Of a stretch of 64,000 nucleotides of DNA, positions 46,444 through 57,375 are shown piece after piece. The DNA is from Primula veris (Eukaryota; Streptophyta; Magnoliopsida; Ericales; Primulaceae). Each line of letters opens with the position of its first letter. Position 1 is the first letter of the stretch. The notes under the pieces were generated by a model. It worked only from the letters and a program-made list of their open reading frames with translations. It made no database searches and was not told the origin of the DNA. Location of the stretch: the NCBI GenBank assembly GCA_963682055.1, contig OY821742.1, positions 23,252,560 through 23,316,559 of the forward strand. The letters run 5' to 3'. The translations under genes and the position numbers were made by a program.

Positions 46444-48878
46444 ATGACTGTAAGTGTTTTCGTATTTTGTGGGGTTTTCTGTATACCTCTGTGCTTGGGG
46501 TATGTATTTGATTGGTTGTTGTGGTCATGCCTGTGGGGTTGATATATGGTCTTGTTTGCCTATATATGTCTATCTAGGTTGGTGATTGGTGGTTTTTCTT
46601 GATGTATAGGATTTTCGTTTGTTGGGTTGGTGGAAAAGTTTAGGGTTTCTGGTAATTTGGGGGGGGGGGGGGGGGGTCTCGTTGTATGATTTGTGTTTGG
46701 TTAGTATATTGATGAAGTTTTTACGATGTTTGGACAAGAAATTCTGACCCAATGTTTGGCTCAAGTTGGCCCATTTGTGGAAGCGGATTTTAAGAAGCTG
46801 GCCGGGATACCCGCCGACATACATATTCGGCTGCCTGTCTCCGAGGAGGAGGTCATGGGGGTTGTACCTGTCGGCGAGGTAGCTGTGCGTTCCTCGGCAT
46901 TCTTTACTGGGGGTCTTAGATTTCCTTTTACTGAGTGGATGGCTTCGTTCTTTGAGGCCTTCCAGATTGCTCTGGCCCAATTGGCACTGAATGGCTACCG
47001 TACCCTGAACGGTATTCAACGGTTGTCGGAGTTGTCGAGGATAAATGTCGAACTGAAAGATGTCTTCGGGGTCTACAGTTTGAGTTTTGATCACCGTAAC
47101 TCTTATTTGAAGACATTGTGCTCCTTCTCTCGGCTCGTCATCGGTCTTCCGGATACCAACAAGAAGCATAACCTTGGTATCGTGATTGCTTCTGGAGATT
47201 GGGGTTGTGCGGGACACCAGATTCCTGGACCTGCTACCACCGCCCCTGATATTCCAGACCTCGGTGCTCCCAATGTCGAAGCTCTCCTAGCCCTTTGGAA
47301 GTGGTGGGGGCCTGGACCGACGAAGGATCCGACAAGCCGTGCTGCTCCCACTCTGTTAGGTTATCCGGCGGGGCCAGTGACGAAGGGTAATCCTGCGCCT
47401 GAGATTCCCATAGAGCCTGAGGAGGAATTCCTCAAAATCGTCAAGGCTCGAAGCGCTTCCCGTGGAGGGAGAAGGCCTGTTCGCCCTAAGCGCCGAGCAT
47501 CAGACCCCGTTCCTGGGACCCCAAAGAGGGCTAGGGTGTCGGAGACATCGGTTAGTGAGGATGATCTTGATGTCATCACGGATGCGGTGTTGGTTGCCTC
47601 TCCCCAGGGTGATTCTACCGAGGAGGCTTCTGCGCATGTCGATGTACGTGTATTAGTTTTTTGAATTGTCTTTTAATTCCCTTTTTCCCTTATTTATTTG
47701 TTATCGTGTTTCAGCTATTGACTTCTTCATTGGTTACCCTTGCCCTTGCCCGGTCAATGGGTATTGTTGTGTTTCAGGGGTCGTTCGATAATATATTCGG
47801 ACATCTCAACCTCATGGTGAACATGGGTGTGGACCCAATGAGCCTGCCTGTCATCTCGCCCATCCGAACTGAGGATGTGAGTGAGCGCAGGACCCCTGAG
47901 ACTGTTCCTATGGAAAATGAGGTGAGGGAGGAAGTGGAGGTGGTATCCGGTAAAGATATTACCGGGGAAGTTGTGAGGGGAGGCGAGGATGAGGTTCCCA
48001 CGAGCCCGGAAAAGGTGGTGGTGGACGAGGTCTCGATGACCCGTTACATTGATCGGTGTGGGGGAAAATTGCTGGGTTAACCCCGAGCCTTAAGGATGGG
48101 ATATACTGCTCTGAAGCCCCTTATCTTCAAGGATGCAGAGGAAATGGCTGCTCGTCCTATAGTGTCGGTCATTGAGCAGGCCAATAATGACGTGCTTCGG
48201 GTATGTTTTGCATGTCTTTTGTTATGTAGTTCGTTATGCCCTTAGTCGGACGGTGTCTAATGTTTCTGATTACAGGCTTTCGTGGGTACCGTGGTGCTGA
48301 GGGATCAGCTGACGGCGCTCGAGGCTGAGAAAGAGAGGCTAATTGCCGAGAATAAAGCAATGGCTGAGGAGAAAGCTGAGATGGTGAAGTTGGCCGCCGA
48401 TTATGACAAATTGGTGGGAGATAACTTATGTCTGACCGAGGAGGTTGAAAAGTTGGAGGTTGAAAAGGAGAGTATGGTCGAGAAGTACGACCTATTAGAG
48501 GCCGATAATGTGCTCATGGCGGAGGACGTGGAGGCTGGAAAATCCGAGGTTGCTTCTTTGAAAGCGGCACAAGCGGAGGAGCGGGAAAAGTTTATAATGA
48601 TTGCCAACTTTTCCATCTTTTGCGCTCATGTTCGTGCTCTGAATTTTGCGAAGGTACCTCTGTCGAACCGGGCATGGTCGGAATTGGTTTATCCCTGTCC
48701 TCAAGGTGCACTGCCTAAGCCTCTGGATTGGGCCAATATTCGAGACGAGGAGCTCCCACGGCTGCCGGGACACATGACTTCGACAGCGCTCCGACCCCAT
48801 TCCGGGTCGGCTCCGTCTACTCCTCGGTCTGCTACTGCTGCTACTCCCCCACCCGCATCCTCTCAGGTGGAGCATTGA
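46444..48878 (+). pseudogene. Cassette unit F: spliced gene like 'putative gypsy type transposon' proteins, one in-frame TAA
   Basis: Splice signals and frame give exons 46444-46449 (ATG ACT, then GTAAGT), 46705-47643 (donor GTACGT), 47715-48200 (donor GTATGT) and 48276-48878; all joins are phase 0. The exon 2 product has FVEADFKKLAGIPADIHIRL and, further on, FFTGGLRFPF and ALNGYRTLNGIQRLSEL. This resembles the plant family annotated as 'putative gypsy type transposon' (PF04195), with a basic nuclear-signal-like stretch (RRPVRPKRRA) after it. Exon 4 encodes a long coiled coil (LTALEAEKERLIAENKAMAE) and a Pro/Ser/Thr tail. A TAA at 48078-48080 interrupts exon 3, although the same frame stays open to its donor. 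It may be a CAA-to-TAA change. Family assignment is from memory. The product is probably a DNA- or RNA-associated accessory protein of the element; its role is unknown. Confidence 0.6.
46659..46676 (+). repeat. Poly-G run in unit F intron 1
   Basis: Eighteen consecutive G lie 28 bp before the exon 2 acceptor. Such runs are unstable and could form G-quadruplex structures in the unit F transcript. Confidence 0.9.
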
Positions 48879-49065
48879 CTATATACTTGTAATATTTTTG
48901 TGTAGCTTAGTGTAGGGTCTTTTGGTACCCGGATTGTGGGCCTCTTTTGTATCTATAAGGATATTCTTTTGGGAAGTGATAGTACATGTGCTCTGTTTTC
49001 ATCCTGTTTGGCTTTCCTAGTTAATTTCGTTATCTGTTGGTTGTCGTCACCGTTTGAAGGACATA

Positions 49066-49082
49066 TATATATATATATAAAT
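49066..49082 (+). promoter_or_regulatory. TATA box of cassette unit G
   Basis: TATATATATATATAAAT lies about 30-45 bp before the unit G start codon (49112), which has CACCATGG context. Confidence 0.4.
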
Positions 49083-49111
49083 CTTGCCAGATACCTGTTA
49101 ATCCCCTCACC

Positions 49112-49687
49112 ATGGTGGTCTGTACCTCTCCTAGTGGTAGTGTAGATGATACTATTACAGGTGGTCCAGAAAGGCCTAAGGCGTCCCTAATTTCTGAATT
49201 GAATTCTGCCCGTCGTGAGATCGTGGATCTGAATATACATATTGCAAACTTGTCGACTCGGTTACGCGATTTGGGTGAGGATTTCAGTAAGAAGACCGCC
49301 CGTTATTCTGTGAATAAGGGGAAGGCCAAAGAACTATTAGATGAACTTCATCGGTCGCGGGATGATGCCCGGGGCCGGGTGACGAGCTTGAACTTGGTTT
49401 TGGGGGCCGTTTTCGAAGACACGGACCTGTTATTATCCTTCGTCAAAGCATATTGGGCCCGAGGTCGCTCTCTAGAGGTGTACGAGCATGCGAAAGGGAG
49501 GCGTGGTGTTGCCCGAGCAGAGCGTATGGTTGATGCTATGGCTGGGGTAACTGAGACCACGACTGCCTTGAACCGATTGGATGCGACCGTGAAGGATCGC
49601 TTGGGGACGCAAATAGTCTCGCTACAAGATATTCATTTTGCTGATGCAGTAGAGACCTCGGCTTCTATCGAGGGCTTATCTGACTGA
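49112..49687 (+). CDS. Cassette unit G: coiled-coil protein (191 aa)
   Basis: The frame is complete, with a strong start context (CACCATGG). After a short polar N-terminus (MVVCTSPSGSVDDTITGGP), helices with heptad spacing follow (LISELNSARREIVDLNIHI), then a region with LLLSFVKAYWARGRSLEVYE. No catalytic motif is recognised. The unit H exon follows 126 bp later in the same reading frame but after several stops and with an acceptor-like TTTATAG, so the two could be parts of one older spliced gene. Function unknown. Confidence 0.5.
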   Translation: MVVCTSPSGSVDDTITGGPERPKASLISELNSARREIVDLNIHIANLSTRLRDLGEDFSKKTARYSVNKGKAKELLDELHRSRDDARGRVTSLNLVLGAVFEDTDLLLSFVKAYWARGRSLEVYEHAKGRRGVARAERMVDAMAGVTETTTALNRLDATVKDRLGTQIVSLQDIHFADAVETSASIEGLSD

Positions 49688-49813
49688 GTTTTGAGAGTAG
49701 CTTGTATTTTGAGTTTCTTCAGGCTTGTATAAAAATATTATTTATTTGGATTCCATGTTGTTGGTTCTGTAGTTGTATTGATATTGTTGTCTTTTTTTCT
49801 CCTTTCTTTATAG

Positions 49814-50458
49814 GCCTTTGCTACTTTGGTGCATCAGACTGGCTCTCCGCCGCCTGTTAATCTGGGGCAAGGACTGACTGATGCTGCCTGGGTTGGGGTT
49901 TCTTCTGATGCGGTAGATGAAGCTCGTGCCCGTCTACCTCATATCCTGATGGGAAAGAACGAGAAGCTTCAAGTCCAGTGTGCTCGGCTTAAGAAAAAAT
50001 TGCGAGCTCAATCTGCGTCATTCCGGGCTTATGTGGGACGGGCCGATCATGTATATGAGGTGCAAGAGCGTCGTCTAGACCGGTATTGGCGTTTAAAGGA
50101 TAAGTGGTTTGGTAAGTTAAAGCTGTTAATATCCCAGGCCAATGTCTTGGTGAAATTCTTTCGGGCGTCTACACGTCGGCATGATGCTTCCGCCGAACTG
50201 TACGAAGCTCGTCAGCACCCTCTGGACGAAGCGCGTCTTAAGGGTGCGTCTGTCGCCCATGAGAACGCGAGGGGGTCAGAGTTCGCCGCCCGGCTCGAGG
50301 TAGGGCAACATGTGGGTGTTTACACGACCAACTTCGATTTCCTTGTTTCTGATGAGCGTTTTGAGGGTCAAGATACCGATGAAGACACGACGACAGATGA
50401 CGAAGAGGTTAGGCTGGGTCATGTACCGTCGTGTTCGTCATGTAGTAGCTCTTCTTAA
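49814..50458 (+). CDS. Cassette unit H: coiled-coil exon without its own ATG start
   Basis: The open frame begins directly after CTTTCTTTATAG, a good acceptor, with GCC TTT GCT ACT and runs to TAA at 50456-50458. Its first ATG is at 49949. Coding character starts before that ATG (GSPPPVNLGQGLTDAAWVG), so an upstream exon probably supplies the start. The product is helical and Arg-rich with an acidic tail (GQDTDEDTTTDDEEV). I cannot identify the upstream exon; unit G lies just ahead in the same frame. No known domain. Confidence 0.45.
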   Translation, partial: AFATLVHQTGSPPPVNLGQGLTDAAWVGVSSDAVDEARARLPHILMGKNEKLQVQCARLKKKLRAQSASFRAYVGRADHVYEVQERRLDRYWRLKDKWFGKLKLLISQANVLVKFFRASTRRHDASAELYEARQHPLDEARLKGASVAHENARGSEFAARLEVGQHVGVYTTNFDFLVSDERFEGQDTDEDTTTDDEEVRLGHVPSCSSCSSSS

Positions 50459-51365
50459 TTGATTTTTTATTTTATTTTTTCGTCGTACAGTATGGCCTCC
50501 GTAATGCGGGCGTGGACTATTTGTTTTATTCCTTTATTCCTGTATTGGATCTTCTCATTGTTGTTTTCGCCGTTGGGTACTTTGTCTCCTCCGTAATGCG
50601 GGCTGGAACTATTCAACAATCTTGTTTGATTCTTGCTCATTAGTATCTGCATATTTGCCTCTTTGTTTGGCTTTTCTTTGCTTGACTTTTGCTTATTGGT
50701 ACCTGCACATTTGCCTCTTTCTTTCGCTTTTCTTTGCTTGACTTTTGCTTATAGGTATCTGCATGTGCCTCCGGTACATTGGAGGACTTGAATATTCCTA
50801 GGCACTTTCTTAGACATGCCATGCTGGGAATTAGTAACATTATTCCTAGGCACTTTCTTAGACATGCCATGTTGGGAATTTCACAGTATTCCTAGGCACT
50901 TTCTGAGACATGCCATGTTGGAAATTTCATTTCAGTATTCCTAGGCAAACCCGTAGGCATGCCATTTGAGAATTTCATATGCCTCCGGTTCGTCAGAGGA
51001 CTTTAGTATTCCTAGGCACTCTCTTCCATGCCATGTAGGAATTTCATTTCAGTATTCCTAGGCATACCCGTAGGCATGCCGTTTGAGAATTTCATATGCC
51101 TCCGGTTCGTCGGAGGACTTTAGTATTCCTAGGCACTCTCTTCCATGCCATGTAGGAATTTCATTTCAGTATTCCTAGGCATACTCGTAGGCATGCCGTT
51201 TGAGAATTTCATATGCCTCCGGTTCGTCGGAGGACTTTAGTATTCCTAGGCACTCTCTTCCATGCCATGTAGGAATTTTATTTCAGTATTCCTAGGCATA
51301 CCCGTAGGCATGCCGTTTGAGAATTTTATATGCCTCCGGTTCGTCGGAGGACTTTAGCCAGTATA
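50459..51365. repeat. Minisatellite with hairpin motifs between the cassette and integrase
   Basis: TATTCCTAGGCA occurs about ten times at 50795-51300. From about 50935 the copies are organised in a higher-order unit of about 117 bp, repeated three to four times. Each large unit contains the perfect stem CCTCCG-GTTCGT-CGGAGG and an inverted GGCAT...AGGCATGCC. Two copies of a CTCCGTAATGCGGGC segment stand at about 50495-50610. Tandem arrays next to the 3' region are known from related Tat/Ogre elements. Confidence 0.85.
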
Positions 51366-51442
51366 TCAAAACATCATATAATCAGGGAAAACATTATTCG
51401 CAAAGGAAGGGGTAAAGTATCACCTGGAGGGTTGAGAGGGAT

Positions 51443-54400
51443 TTACACGTAGTATTTCTTAAGATTAGCCACGTTCCAAGAATTCTTTTCTCCTCGGCTA
51501 TTGTCGAACAGAACGCTTTTGATCTTGTAGGACACCGTGCTTGTTCTTTTAACGATTTCGTATGGGCCTTCCCAGGTGGGGCTCAGTTTGCCGTGTATTT
51601 CGTTTCTGGTATAGACCGTTACTCGCCGTAGCACCAATTCCCCTATCGTGAATTCTTTGGATCCCTTCACTCTTTTGTCGTACGTTTGCTTTATGCTTTG
51701 TTGGTACTTTGCTAGGGTTAGGGCCGCTATCTCGCGTTTTTCGTCCAACATGTCGATTTCTTCCCTCATTCTTTGTTCGTTGTTTCCCTGCTCGACTAAA
51801 ACTGTTCGGAGCGTGGGCAGGCCAATCTCCGTTGGTATGACGGCCTCCACACCATATGCTAGGCTGAACGGGGTTTCCTTTGTTCCTGTCTTAGGCGTTG
51901 TTCGGCAGGACCAGAGGACGTTGAGTAGTCGCTCAGGCCATTTCCCCTTTGCTTGTTCCAGGGTTGTCTTTATGCCATCTAGGATAGTTCGGTTTGATAC
52001 CTCTGCTTGGCCGTTACCCTGGGGGTATGTCGGAGTCGAATAGAACTTGCGGATACCGAGTTCTTCGTACCAAAGTTGTAGCTTGGCGTCCTTGAACTGG
52101 GTGCCGTTGTCTGCAACGATGGCGTATGGTATGCCGAACCTTGTGATGATATGCTCCCAGATGAATTGTTTAACGTTGCTGGCTTTGATTTCCCGAAGAG
52201 GTTTGGCCTCGACCCACTTGGTGAAGTAATCCGTTGCTACAATTAAATATTCTACAATACCGGGTGCTTTGGGAAGCTTGCCGACCAAATCAATAGCCCA
52301 TTGCGTGAAGGGCCATAGTGCCGATACCGGGGTCATCATAGACGATGGGAGCCGAGGTATTTTGGCAAATTGTTGGCACTTATCGCATCTTTGGACGTAA
52401 ACATCTGCATCTCGTTTGATATAGGGCCACCAATATTCTTGGGTGACAGTCTTGTTGGCGAGGGACCGCCCTTTGATGTGTGCTTCGCAGGATCTTTCAT
52501 GGATCTCTTCCAAGACTGGCTGTTGCAGTTCGGGCCGGATATACAGAAGGTGGGGTCCTCGGTAGCTGGACTTGTACAGTTTGTCATCCTCGGATAGCCA
52601 GAACTGAGGGGCCTTTCTTGTAATTTTCAACGCCTTTATCTTGTCTGCCGGGAGCGTCCCGTTTCGCAGATAGTGAATCATGTCATCCATCCACCCTAGC
52701 TCGTATTGTATTGACGTTACTCGGTCTATTCTTTTGGTTATGCTCGGGGTTTCCAGAAGTTCCACTGTGATTAACCGAGTGTTGGTTAATGTTAATGTCG
52801 AGGCTAGGGTTGCCAAGGCGTCGGCATGTGCATTTTCGGTGCGATTGATTCTTATTAATTCGCACTGTTCGAAGGTGACCATTATGCTCTGGACTTTCTC
52901 TTGGTAGAGGATCATTCGGTCGTCCTTGGCTTGGTATTCACCAATGGCCTGGTTGACGATTAGCATGGAGTCGGAGCTAGCAATTAAGTGGGAGCATCCG
53001 AAGGACCGTGCAATGAACATACCGTTTATCATGGCTTTGTATTCTGCCTCATTGTTAGTAGCTCGGAAGCCCAGCTTGATGCTTTTCTCGATGATTGCGC
53101 CTTCGCTGGACTTAAGGAGGATGCCTGTTCCCGATCCGTCTTTGGTTGCTGATCCATCGACATGTATTCACCAGTGTGACTGGGGGGATATGGCCAAGGG
53201 CTCGTCATATCCTTCGGTGAACTCTGCGATGAAGTCGGCCAACACCTGTCCCTTTATGGCATGTCGGGGCGCGAATTCGATATGAAATTGGGATAGCTCG
53301 ACTCCCCATGCAGCGACCCAACCGCTGATATCCGTTCATCGAAGGGACTCCTTGATGTGGAACTTCGTGTATACTTGGACCTGATGAGCTATGAAGTAGT
53401 GTGGCAACTTTCTGGTCGCAACGACCAATGCCAAGTATAGCTTTTCCAATGGTAGGTAGCGTGTTTCGGCCTCGACCAGAGTTTTGCTGACGAAGTAGAT
53501 CGGGAATTGTTCTCGACCTTCTTCTCTTAGGATAACTGCGCTCACAGCTGTAGTGGAAACTGCTAGGTAGCATGCCAAAATATCTCCTTTGTTCGACCTT
53601 ACTAGCAGTGGCAGCGTCCTTAGGTACTCTTTGAGGTTGTTAAATGAAGCTTCACATTCCGGGTCCCATACGAACTTTCTATCCTTCTTGAGTGATTCAA
53701 AAAATGGTCGTCCCTTGTCCGCGGATCGACTGATGAACCTGCTTAGTGCGGCCATCATTCCCGTGAGCTCTTGTACCTGCTTCTTGTTCTTGGGTGCTGC
53801 TAGGTTCCGTAGAGCTGTGATCTGATCGGGATTAGCCTCTATTCCTCGTCGGCTGACCATATGCCCCAAAAATTTTCCCTTGCTGATGCCGAAGGCGCAT
53901 TTGCTTGCGTTGAGTTTTAGTTTGTGCTCGCCCAACGTTCGGAAGACGTCTCTATTGTCTTGGAGGTGGGATGTGGCCCTTTCGCTTTTGACGACCATGT
54001 CGTCTATGTACACCTCCATTGTCTTCCCTATATGCTCTCGGCATACCCTCGTTATCATCCTTTGGTATGTTGCTCCCGCGTTGCGTAGGCCGAACGACAT
54101 TACCGTATAGCAATAGTTTCCCAAAAGCGATATAAAAGATGTCTTTTCTTGATCCTCATAGGCGAGGGGGATTTGGTGGTACCCCGAGTATGTGTCAAGG
54201 AAGGTCATTCGTTCTGCCCCCGCTGTTGCATCCACCAGCTGATCAATCCTTGGAAGGGGAAAGGGGTCCCTTGGACAGGCTTTGTTAAGATTGGTGAAGT
54301 CTATACAGACTCTTTCCTTCTCGTTCTTCTTTGGAACGACGACCGGATTGGATAACCACTTCGAATAGAACACTTCCCTTATAGCTCCAGCTTCCAATAG

Positions 54401-54815
54401 TTTTCGGACTTTAGCAACTATAGCCGCTCTGTGCTGGACAGATACTTTCCTGCTCCTCTGAGCTATTGGCTTATACTCGTCGTTAACACTTAGGTGGTGA
54501 CATGCCGTATTAGGGTCTAGGCCTGGCATGTCTTTGGGGCTCCAGGCGAATTTATCGATGTTATTGAAGAGGAACGCTTCTAGCTCCTCGGATTCCTCTT
54601 TAGGAAGGTTATCGCCGAGGAGGAAGTAATGCTCCTCGTCCATATCCGGGATATACACCTTCCGGAGCGTTTCTCCTTCTTGCTCCTCAACAACCCTCTC
54701 AGCTCGGGCTATTTGGTTGAGCAATTTTCTTATGCCCGTGGGTTGTTCGACAATGACCAGCTGTCTTTTTAGGGCAGCGGTGATGTCCTCACAGCGTCGT
54801 ATTCTTGACAGCCTC
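51443..54815 (-). pseudogene. Retroelement pol: RT, RNase H, second RNase H and integrase, two in-frame TGA
   Basis: One reading frame on the minus strand carries RT (FTNLNKACPRDPFPLPRID, catalytic YIDDMV), a first RNase H (AVSAVILREEGREQFPIYF), a second, archaeal-type RNase H (IHVDGSATKDGSGTG, NNEAEYKAM) and integrase. Integrase has an HHCC zinc finger (HERSCEAHIKG, CDKCQQF), a D,D-35-E core (WAIDLVG, VADNGTQF, NGQAEVSN) and a C-terminal WEGPYEI module. TGA codons at 53336-53338 and 53168-53170 interrupt the frame between the two RNase H domains, one probably a former TGG. RT and integrase themselves are uninterrupted. The dual RNase H points to the Tat lineage. Confidence 0.93.
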
Positions 54816-55244
54816 AGGCTGTTTCGATCTCCTCTCTACCGTTAGGGTACTTCACTTTCTGGTGGTATGTCGAGGAGATGGCGCGCATGGCGTGTAGCCA
54901 TGGTCGGCTGAGGATCGCGTTGTGGCCTGAATTATCATTGACCACCAAGAATTCTATGGGAATGGATACTGTTCCTGTTGTAACGCTCAAGACGATCTTT
55001 CCCAACGGTTTAGTCGTCTCGGAGATAAACCCTATCAAGGTTACGTCAGTGGGTTGTAGATCTTCAGCTTGAGCTCTAACTTGTCGAAGAGCTCTTTATA
55101 CATGATATCACAAGAGGCTCCTTGGTCGACGAGCACTCTGCTAACCGTGTCAATGCCTATTTTGACCCGGAGATTAATGGCGTCCCCGTGGGGGTATATC
55201 ATGCCTTCTTCATCAAGATCCGAGAAAGAAATGGGCGGGTGTCG
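54816..55244 (-). pseudogene. Retroelement aspartic protease region, frameshifted
   Basis: VDQGASCDIMYKELF near 55130-55090 is the active-site loop, with DQG in place of DTG/DSG, a form known in plant gypsy proteins. ILSRPWLHAMRA marks the C-terminal half. The frame changes twice: near 55040 (a TAA at 55041-55043, then another frame) and near 54815, where it meets the pol frame. The protease cannot be made as a single product from this copy. Confidence 0.8.
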
Positions 55245-57248
55245 CTACGGCATGCATTGTCGCTTGGAGGTCGAGGCCTGTGACGCCTTGGCTACTTGCC
55301 CGAAGTGCGCCAGTTGCCGTTGTTGGGACCGATCCCCCCCGGTGGTCTTAGGCCTTGATAGGTGGACGACGTTGATCGTTTTGCCTTGTCGGTTGCCAGT
55401 TCCCTCGATGGCTAGTTGCTTGCCCTTGTTCCTAGCACCTTTAATGAATTTATCGAGGTATCCCGCATCACCCCACGCGTTCATCTTCCACCGCAGATTT
55501 CGGCAGTGCTCGGTGAGATGGCCGTGATCCTCGTGATAGGCGCATAACAGCTTGGTGTCTCTGGACTCGGGGGAGGAATGGAACGGTTCGGGTCGTGTAT
55601 ACCAGCTTTCTCTGCATATATCCTTTAGAATATCTTTGGCAGACAGGTTGAAGGTGTATCTCAACTCGACCGGTTCGTAGTTCTTCCTACGTTCCCTTTC
55701 TTGGACACGACCTTGCTGAGGTGGTTTAGGCGGCATCGGGTAGGCGATTTGGAGTGGCTTAGGCTCGGGTTCTCAGGGTCGGTATTCCCGTCGCTGGACC
55801 TCGGGACCCTTGTCCCATGTGGTTGGGTTGACCGGTTCCCCTTGATTGTTCTTGGCTCTCTTGCGGTCCACATGCGATTCCCGGACCGTCTCTCTTCTTG
55901 GTGGAGCTCGGTTGAGGAGTCGCATCTCCTCATTTTTATCAGTGAGGTGTGTGCAATAGGCAAGCAGAGCTTCAGTAGTTGGCAAGCTCTTTCCGATGAA
56001 CTTCCTTCTCGCCCAATAGCCGTTGGGGATAGAATTGACGAAGTTCTGTATGGCGATGTTATTGGCGTACTGCGGAATCTTCTTCTTCCTATGAGCAGCA
56101 TATCGATTGGAGTACGCACGGAGGAGCTCCGTCCAGCTTCGTATGGATCCTCGTGGTAGGTTATGATACCACGACGATGCTTCTTGACCCAAGATGTTCT
56201 TGAAGAATTTGCACATCAGTGCGCTGTCGTCGCTCCACAGATCCATCCTTGTTTTATAGTGCCGTAGGTGATCGATGGGGCAGCTCCTTCCATCATAGAG
56301 CCTGAATTCGGGGATGAGAAAGCCCACAGGGTTGCGGTACTGAGTTATCTGCTCGGTACATGGGGTCTCTTGGCATACGTCCCAAGCCTGTTGGAACGCT
56401 TCATCCGGTGCTGGGTAGTGGATGGGGTATTCCCCGTATTGAGGTTGTGGGTAGTATCCTATAATGACCATGTGATCAGGGTTTCTACCGTCGTTCGGGT
56501 TTTTGTTGGGGACAGGTCCCCGAGGAGCGCCCTCGTGAACAAAGACTATTGGGGTCGTCTTTGGGATATGCTCCCCTTGCCGGGGTATCCCTGTATCAGG
56601 TGGCCGTTCTACCACTGCCATTGCTGCCCGGTAAGCAGATTCTTCTGCATCGTGTCGGGGATCGGTATGTGCGTTAGCAGGTTGGGTGGGCGGTATTGTG
56701 ATGTCTGCCGCTGCCATGGCTGACATACAGGCTGCCGGCTGAACTTGAAGCTGGGCATTGCAACGTTCGGCGGCCCTCGCCAGTGCCTCCGAAGTCCTGT
56801 CTTGGTGAATAGTGGTCTGTACTTCCATCATGGATGGTGTTATTATCCTCGGTGGGAGTATAGGCGGGTGGACTATCTGTTCGAGTATGAGGTCGTCGGG
56901 CATGCTATACCGGTGGGCTTCGTTCGTTTGAAAACGAACCCGATGGGAGCTGGAGTTGGCCGATGCTGCTAGCCGAGGTGTCCTTGAGCTGGGCCCTGCG
57001 ACTGTGGCTAGCGTTTCATCATTGATGCGGCGGCTGGATTCTGTGGGGTTCTCGTCGACCAGGCCGTCGACTTGTATGGGCTGGTTGGTTTGGATATTAG
57101 AGATGGTCGGTCTGTCGCCGACCATGAGTGCCTCGTAGCGGTCTTGGATGTCGATGAGATATGCTAGCTCGTCTTGGCGGATCGAGACTTCCTGATTAGT
57201 CGTTGTGCCTACTTCGTCTGGGCGGGCTTCTTCATTGGTGTTTGTCAT
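55245..57248 (-). pseudogene. Retroelement gag with zinc-knuckle-like tail, one internal TGA
   Basis: The frame starts at ATG 57248 (MTNTNEEARPDEVGTTTNQE). It contains a retrotransposon Gag domain in the middle (SWYHNLPRGSIRSWTELLRA, RYAAHRKKKIPQYANN) and, after an in-frame TGA at 55773-55775, a zinc-knuckle-like C-x2-H-x4-H-x4-C motif (CAYHEDHGHLTEHC). A TAG at 55245-55247 ends this part just before the protease. Both stops can be explained by C-to-T changes. Gag would form the particle and package element RNA. Confidence 0.9.
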
Positions 57249-57375
57249 TTGTTGCTCGTCTGATAGAGTGTTGGTGTTCGATTTCGAAGCTAGTTGGGAA
57301 CTAGATGATTCCCAGAGACGGTACCATTTGATAAAGCCGTAACTTTGTTCGGTGGCGTTAGGCTTTCCAACGATA

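Noticed and set aside
46570..47351. Long minus-strand open frames opposite unit F
   Set aside because: They are shadows of the plus-strand coding exon, and show no domain or splice support.
57300..57340. TGGTACCGTCTCTGGGAATC as primer-binding site of the gypsy element
   Set aside because: It lies about 40 bp inside the LTR boundary shared by both copies, and I cannot match it to a tRNA with confidence.
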